Source: Hymenobacter tibetensis
GTDB lineage: Bacteria; Bacteroidota; Bacteroidia; Cytophagales; Hymenobacteraceae
Assembly (NCBI RefSeq): GCF_022827545.1
Contig: NZ_CP094669.1
Span: 5,672,711 to 5,736,710, forward strand
Direction: 5' to 3'
DNA length: 64,000 nucleotides
Made by a program: the position numbers and the translations under genes. Shown in pieces: positions 61,067 to 64,000 of the stretch; the first letter of the stretch is position 1, and each line of letters begins with the position of its first letter. Under the pieces are notes generated by a model. It saw only the letters and a list, made by a program, of their open reading frames with translations. It made no database searches and was not told where the DNA came from.

Positions 61067-61986
61067 GATGTATCGATAAGAGTAAGGAGCAGGGGCAGTA
61101 AAAATACTGGTTTCGCATCAGCTATAGCTTTCACATCTGGCTGGTCAGTTCGCTCCAAAGAAGTACTTGCGCTGTGCTTACCCGTGTCCTTGAGCGGCGT
61201 ATTTCTACTTGAGTGCACCCGCCACTGCCCTCCTCAAGCGCTTAGTAACCGGGCCCTTTCTGTCTGATTTAGCCTGTGTTCAGGCACATGTTGCCCATGC
61301 TTTTGTGTAGAGCTGCATGCTGTATAGCAGCGTCTCGTCCCACCCATCTGTGCGTATATCTTAGCCCTTTGCCTCTGCCAGGAGTTGGCCTATACTTATA
61401 CGGAGGTAGTACTTATAGCCTGTACAAACGACCTTTTAATCATTCTTGATCAGTGCTAGGGAAGGATAAACGCAAACTGTTTAGGAGGAATATGCAATAG
61501 GCTGCCGCGTTTTTTCCTCGACTGAATCAGGTTGTAAAAACCCGTTGCACCCAATGCATGGGACCGGTTAGTGTTGAGGTAGTAGCACCCAAATTCAGGG
61601 AGTATCGCCAAGGATGCGTACTGCATAAACCCTCTAAGTTGAGCTTGCTCGGCACCGCAGTTTAGCTGCTCTAACTGCCAGTTTTTTGCAAACCAACAGC
61701 CGCATGAACGCACAGTTCTGATACCTCAAACCTTCCTGTTGGTTGACAATTACCAAGCCTTCTTACAGCTGGATACGCAATGTTAGTTCTGACTGGTTCC
61801 TATCTGTAACCTCTGTCGGCAGCCACTCTAAATGTAAGATCAGGCTTTCCGTATGGGCCTTCCCAATGTTGCCACATAGTAGCAAGTGTGCCCGCTTCTT
61901 CTCTTCTGAGGCGTCCACAACAATAGATACACTGTACTCATGCTAAAAGGTGCATTTAGGTGCACTGGGAGTAGTTTTTGTATAGG
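61067..61986. other. gene-poor stretch
   Basis: About 900 bases with lower GC than the neighbours. An 85-residue frame on the minus strand (61456-61713) and a 67-residue one on the plus strand (61743-61946) exist, but their composition (many Cys, Trp, Asn) and the lack of promoter or neighbours do not support them. No RNA gene was recognised. Confidence 0.45.
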
Positions 61987-62112
61987 TTGTTACAGACGAC
62001 CACATGATTTGTAATAGTGTATTATGTAACCCTGTTCATAGTTGTTACGTGTAATATGTGTAACAAGTGTAATTTGTATTTAGTGTTACACTGTTGTTGT
62101 TGTATCATTGTT
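61987..62112. promoter_or_regulatory. array of TGTTAC/GTAACA inverted repeats upstream of HTH gene
   Basis: TGTTAC or GTAACA occurs near 61988, 62044, 62060, 62085 and 62109. Two clear inverted repeats are TTGTTAC (62042-62048) with GTAACAA (62060-62066), and AGTGTAA (62066-62072) with TTACACT (62086-62092). They sit just upstream of the minus-33/minus-7 promoter of the HTH gene, as expected for operators, probably autoregulatory. Confidence 0.55.
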
Positions 62113-62131
62113 ACATCACACATTTTGTGGT

Positions 62132-62160
62132 TTTGAACATATTTGTCATATTTACATTTA
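62132..62160 (+). promoter_or_regulatory. putative promoter of the HTH gene
   Basis: TTTG (62132-62135), a 17-base spacer, and TACATTTA (62153-62160), 22 bases before the ATG at 62182. It is near the TTTG/TAnnTTTG consensus. Confidence 0.45.
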
Positions 62161-62181
62161 CGTTTTACAACACTCCCACTT

Positions 62182-62568
62182 ATGCCGCATCAAGGTCAAA
62201 TACTGCAGGAAGCCATCAAAAACAGCGGTATTTCCATTACGCGGATAGTGGACGAATTAGGTATTACACGTCCAACGATATATCGTAAATTCAAGGACGA
62301 AACACTTGATTACGCATTCGTAACACGTATCGGTAGTATCATCGGTCATAATTTCTCTGATGATTTTACAACGTTACAGCAAACAGCTTTGCCGTTTGTA
62401 ACGCAACAGGTGCCTGTTACACCTGTACAGGGTGTAACACAAAAACAAGTATCTTTACAGCAGCCTGAACCAGACTGCGTTAAACAGCTAATGGCCCTCC
62501 AAACCAAGCATATTGCCCTGTTGGAAGCGTACAATGAGTTGCTCTTAAAAGTGTATGGCCCACGGTAA
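62182..62568 (+). CDS. small helix-turn-helix DNA-binding protein
   Basis: 128 residues from the ATG at 62182, chosen because the longer frame from 62143 would cover the promoter. The N-terminal 60 residues form a helix-turn-helix of the XRE/CI or Fis-like kind: 'GQILQEAIKNSGISITRIVDELGITRPTIYRKFKDETLDYAFVTRIGSIIG'. A Gln/Val/Thr linker (about 70-105) leads to a C-terminal helix 'LMALQTKHIALLEAYNELLLKVYG', likely for dimerisation. GC is lower than its neighbours, and GTTACACC...GGTGTAAC (62416-62438) lies inside the gene, matching the upstream repeats. A parS-like site begins six bases after the stop. Target genes are unknown; autoregulation is probable. Confidence 0.75.
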   Translation: MPHQGQILQEAIKNSGISITRIVDELGITRPTIYRKFKDETLDYAFVTRIGSIIGHNFSDDFTTLQQTALPFVTQQVPVTPVQGVTQKQVSLQQPEPDCVKQLMALQTKHIALLEAYNELLLKVYGPR

Positions 62569-62574
62569 CAAAAA

Positions 62575-62590
62575 TGTTCCACGTGAAACA
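62575..62590. other. parS-like centromere site (ParB binding)
   Basis: TGTTCCACGTGAAACA is identical to a standard bacterial chromosomal parS 16-mer (consensus TGTTtCACGTGAAACA). The palindrome extends to 30 bases (62568-62597; flanks ACAAAAA and TTTTTGT) with one mismatched pair. No other CACGTG in the window has matching flanks. It may also form a weak terminator for the HTH gene. Confidence 0.85.
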
Positions 62591-62687
62591 TTTTTGTCTG
62601 TTTGTTCGCCACATATGTTGTCAGCACGCACAGCTACAGCCGTGCAATTAAGAAGCGAGAGGTTATATACAGACTGGCTTGTAGGGC

Positions 62688-62719
62688 AAAAAAAGAGCTG
62701 TTCAAGGTATGAACAGCTC
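62688..62719 (-). terminator. rho-independent terminator for the thioesterase gene
   Basis: On the minus strand GAGCTGTTCA, loop TACCT, TGAACAGCTC is followed by seven T's. It lies 40 bases beyond the thioesterase stop. Confidence 0.9.
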
Positions 62720-62758
62720 GGCCACTAGTGGGCGCAAAAGAGGCAATGCACGAGTAAG

Positions 62759-63322
62759 TCAATAGGCTAATTGGCACCGCTCATTGTTCAGCAAATGGAG
62801 TTGCTGTTCTGCTGCTAAAGCTGTCAATGCGTTGTCGAATTCACGGCGGTACTGAGCGTTAAATTCACGCCGTTTGATGGCCTCTAAGAAACGCCGAGTG
62901 TCTTCAGGAGTCTCTAGTTGTAAGCCTGGCACCAACGTTGGTTTGCCGGTGTCGTCCTTGGCCACCATCGTGAAGTACGACGTGTTGGTATGCTTCACTG
63001 TTCCTGTCCGAACATCTTCGGCAATGACCTTGATGCCGACCAGCAACGAAGTTCGACCTACGTAGTTGACCGAAGCCAACAACGACACCAATTCGCCTAC
63101 CTCTACTGGTTGCAAAAAATTGACGCCATCAACGCTGACCGTAACGCAGTAAGACCCGGCATGTTTGGATGCTGCAGCATAAGCTACCTTGTCCATGAGG
63201 GAAAGCAGTATGCCCCCGTGGATCTTCCCGCCGAAGTTGGCATAAGCGGGTATCATAAGCTCAGTGAGAGTGACACGTGAATACGATACCAGTCGGAAGT
63301 CGGGGAGGAGGGGAGGAGCCAT
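62759..63322 (-). CDS. acyl-CoA thioesterase, hotdog fold (YciA/BACH-like)
   Basis: 187 residues. A single hotdog domain: 'ANFGGKIHGGILLSLMDKVAYAAASKHAG' holds the conserved N/G-x-x-G-x-x-H-G-G...D pattern with the catalytic Asp in 'LMDKVA'. 'VSVDGVNFLQPVEVGELVSLLASVNYVGRTSLLVGIKVIAED' and 'HTNTSYFTMVAKDDTGKPT' complete the sheet. A helical C-terminal extension of about 55 residues is rich in Arg, Glu and Leu. It hydrolyses acyl-CoA in the cytoplasm as a hexamer. It stands alone with its own terminator. Confidence 0.9.
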   Translation of the reverse strand: MAPPLLPDFRLVSYSRVTLTELMIPAYANFGGKIHGGILLSLMDKVAYAAASKHAGSYCVTVSVDGVNFLQPVEVGELVSLLASVNYVGRTSLLVGIKVIAEDVRTGTVKHTNTSYFTMVAKDDTGKPTLVPGLQLETPEDTRRFLEAIKRREFNAQYRREFDNALTALAAEQQLHLLNNERCQLAY

Positions 63323-63865
63323 AGTCGAGAGGAATGTGTGAGCAGGTGAAGTAAACGGCTTCCAAATCCAAAGCCCAACACTTTCCGAACTAAGACCAGA
63401 CTTGTTGATCCGTAGTTCTGAACTTCAACTATGCATTGTCTTGAGCATAAGAATCTGGACGGCCGTACGCAGTCAATAGTAATGGCATGCTTCTGTTCGA
63501 AACTTCATTTACGGAACAGCCCAGTTTAGCCACTACTCAACAAGCCAGGATAGGTCTGGAGTGAAGCCGCATGCTAAATGGCGCTTCGTTCATAATGCAC
63601 CGCAAACAGTAGTGAATGTCTCAGCGTAGGAACCCTAAGTGACGAGGAAATACCGTAGTTGACCCTGTCTATTATCCTGCCTACTATCAACACATAAAGA
63701 TTCGCTTAGGTAGCTCCCTGCCGAGCAATGCGAATACTGCTAACAAGTACGCTTGTTTCCGAAAGCTCAACAGGAAAGTGATACAAGTTGCTCGGTATCT
63801 TAATTGCGAAGCGACAAATCAATCACTTGTCAAGAAGGTCTTATGGGAGGAGTAAGGCAACTAAA
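63323..63865. other. 543-bp gap without a supported gene
   Basis: No ORF, tRNA-like cloverleaf, terminator or repeat was recognised between the thioesterase gene and the DciA-like gene. Confidence 0.4.
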
Positions 63866-64000
63866 TTAGAGGAAGACCACCTCTTTAATGACGGCCTCAC
63901 CCACCTCCGAGTTTATTAGCTCCATCACCCGGGTCTTGGCCATTACAAGCTCGTGCTTTAAAGGTGCTGAGGTTAGGCGCACGAATAGCTTGCCATTGCT
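63866..64000 (-). CDS. DUF721/DciA-like protein, 3' part only
   Basis: The minus strand is open from the window edge (first codon AGC at 64000-63998) to TAA at 63866-63868, giving 44 residues. They read 'SNGKLFVRLTSAPLKHELVMAK', then 'TRVMELINSEVGEAVIKEVVFL', which is the C-terminal part of the DUF721 family (x-L-x-V-x-x-x-S-x-x-x-x-x-E-L ... L-N-x-x-x-G-x-x-x-V-x-x-x-x-F). DciA loads the replicative helicase DnaB in bacteria without DnaC/DnaI, and in Bacteroidota this gene usually lies beside recF. Too short for certainty, and the start is outside the window. Confidence 0.65.
   Translation of the reverse strand, partial: SNGKLFVRLTSAPLKHELVMAKTRVMELINSEVGEAVIKEVVFL

Noticed and set aside
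61456..61713. 85-residue ORF
   Set aside because: Odd composition, no promoter, no recognisable pattern; cannot be told from chance.
1..64000. CRISPR arrays, tRNA or rRNA genes, intact insertion sequences or prophage
   Set aside because: No regularly spaced repeats, tRNA T-arm/cloverleaf patterns, rRNA-like sequence or transposase ORFs were recognised by eye. A covariance-model scan could still find a missed small RNA.

Overview
The window looks like chromosome from a high-GC Bacteroidota bacterium of the Hymenobacter type (Cytophagales). The evidence is the combination of TAnnTTTG-type minus-7 promoter motifs, start sites without Shine-Dalgarno sequences, several lipoproteins, roadblock/LC7 proteins, a CrtD-CruF carotenoid pair, a single-chain glycyl-tRNA synthetase, and a long IleRS without the C-terminal cysteine cluster. 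No rRNA, tRNA, CRISPR array, intact insertion sequence or prophage was found. The species is inferred from gene style only.

Layout. 1-4.7 kb: miscellaneous genes (SRPBCC fragment, Na/Pi-type transporter, lipoprotein, GNAT, RlmI-like rRNA methyltransferase). 4.8-7.7 kb: late carotenoid steps (CrtD-like desaturase, CruF-like hydratase) followed by a TetR-like regulator; a polyprenyl/GGPP-type synthase at 58.1 kb could feed the same pathway. 8.0-18.0 kb: SGNH esterase, then an alpha-glucan block: a phosphorylase-like protein that lacks the PLP lysine, a two-domain lipoprotein, two GH13 amylases and an MFS sugar transporter, with no SusC/SusD pair. 18.3-26.8 kb: GT2 glycosyltransferase, M28 and M16 peptidases, two tandem roadblock proteins and a membrane-anchored carboxypeptidase-regulatory-like protein. 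26.8-27.9 kb: AT-rich gene-poor gap. 27.9-38.7 kb: mostly plus-strand run with a giant DUF4175-like coiled-coil protein, RsbW-like ATPase, YbeY, ATE-like protein, MnmG, methyltransferase and Ig-like lipoprotein.

38.95-39.43 kb holds a dense cluster of DnaA boxes next to an A/T-rich tract, and is a candidate chromosomal origin (oriC). Two more perfect boxes lie at 40.65 kb and one at 44.3 kb. 39.6-60.4 kb: housekeeping genes (pit, glyS, MMPL/RND exporter, ileS, lspA, fused Dpp/Opp-type ATPase, rnr, prenyl synthase, rhomboid). 60.4-64 kb: DUF2939-like lipid-anchored or membrane protein, a small HTH protein behind an array of TGTTAC/GTAACA inverted repeats, a perfect 16-bp parS-like ParB site six bases after its stop, a hotdog thioesterase, and the C-terminal end of a DciA/DUF721 helicase-loader-like protein at the right edge. 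DnaA boxes, parS and DciA within 25 kb support an origin-proximal segment.

Intergenic palindromes are prominent: strong bidirectional terminators between convergent genes, and three copies (plus one half copy) of a REP-like GTCATGCTGAGCG/GAAGCAT element, one of which carries a second palindromic repeat nested inside it.
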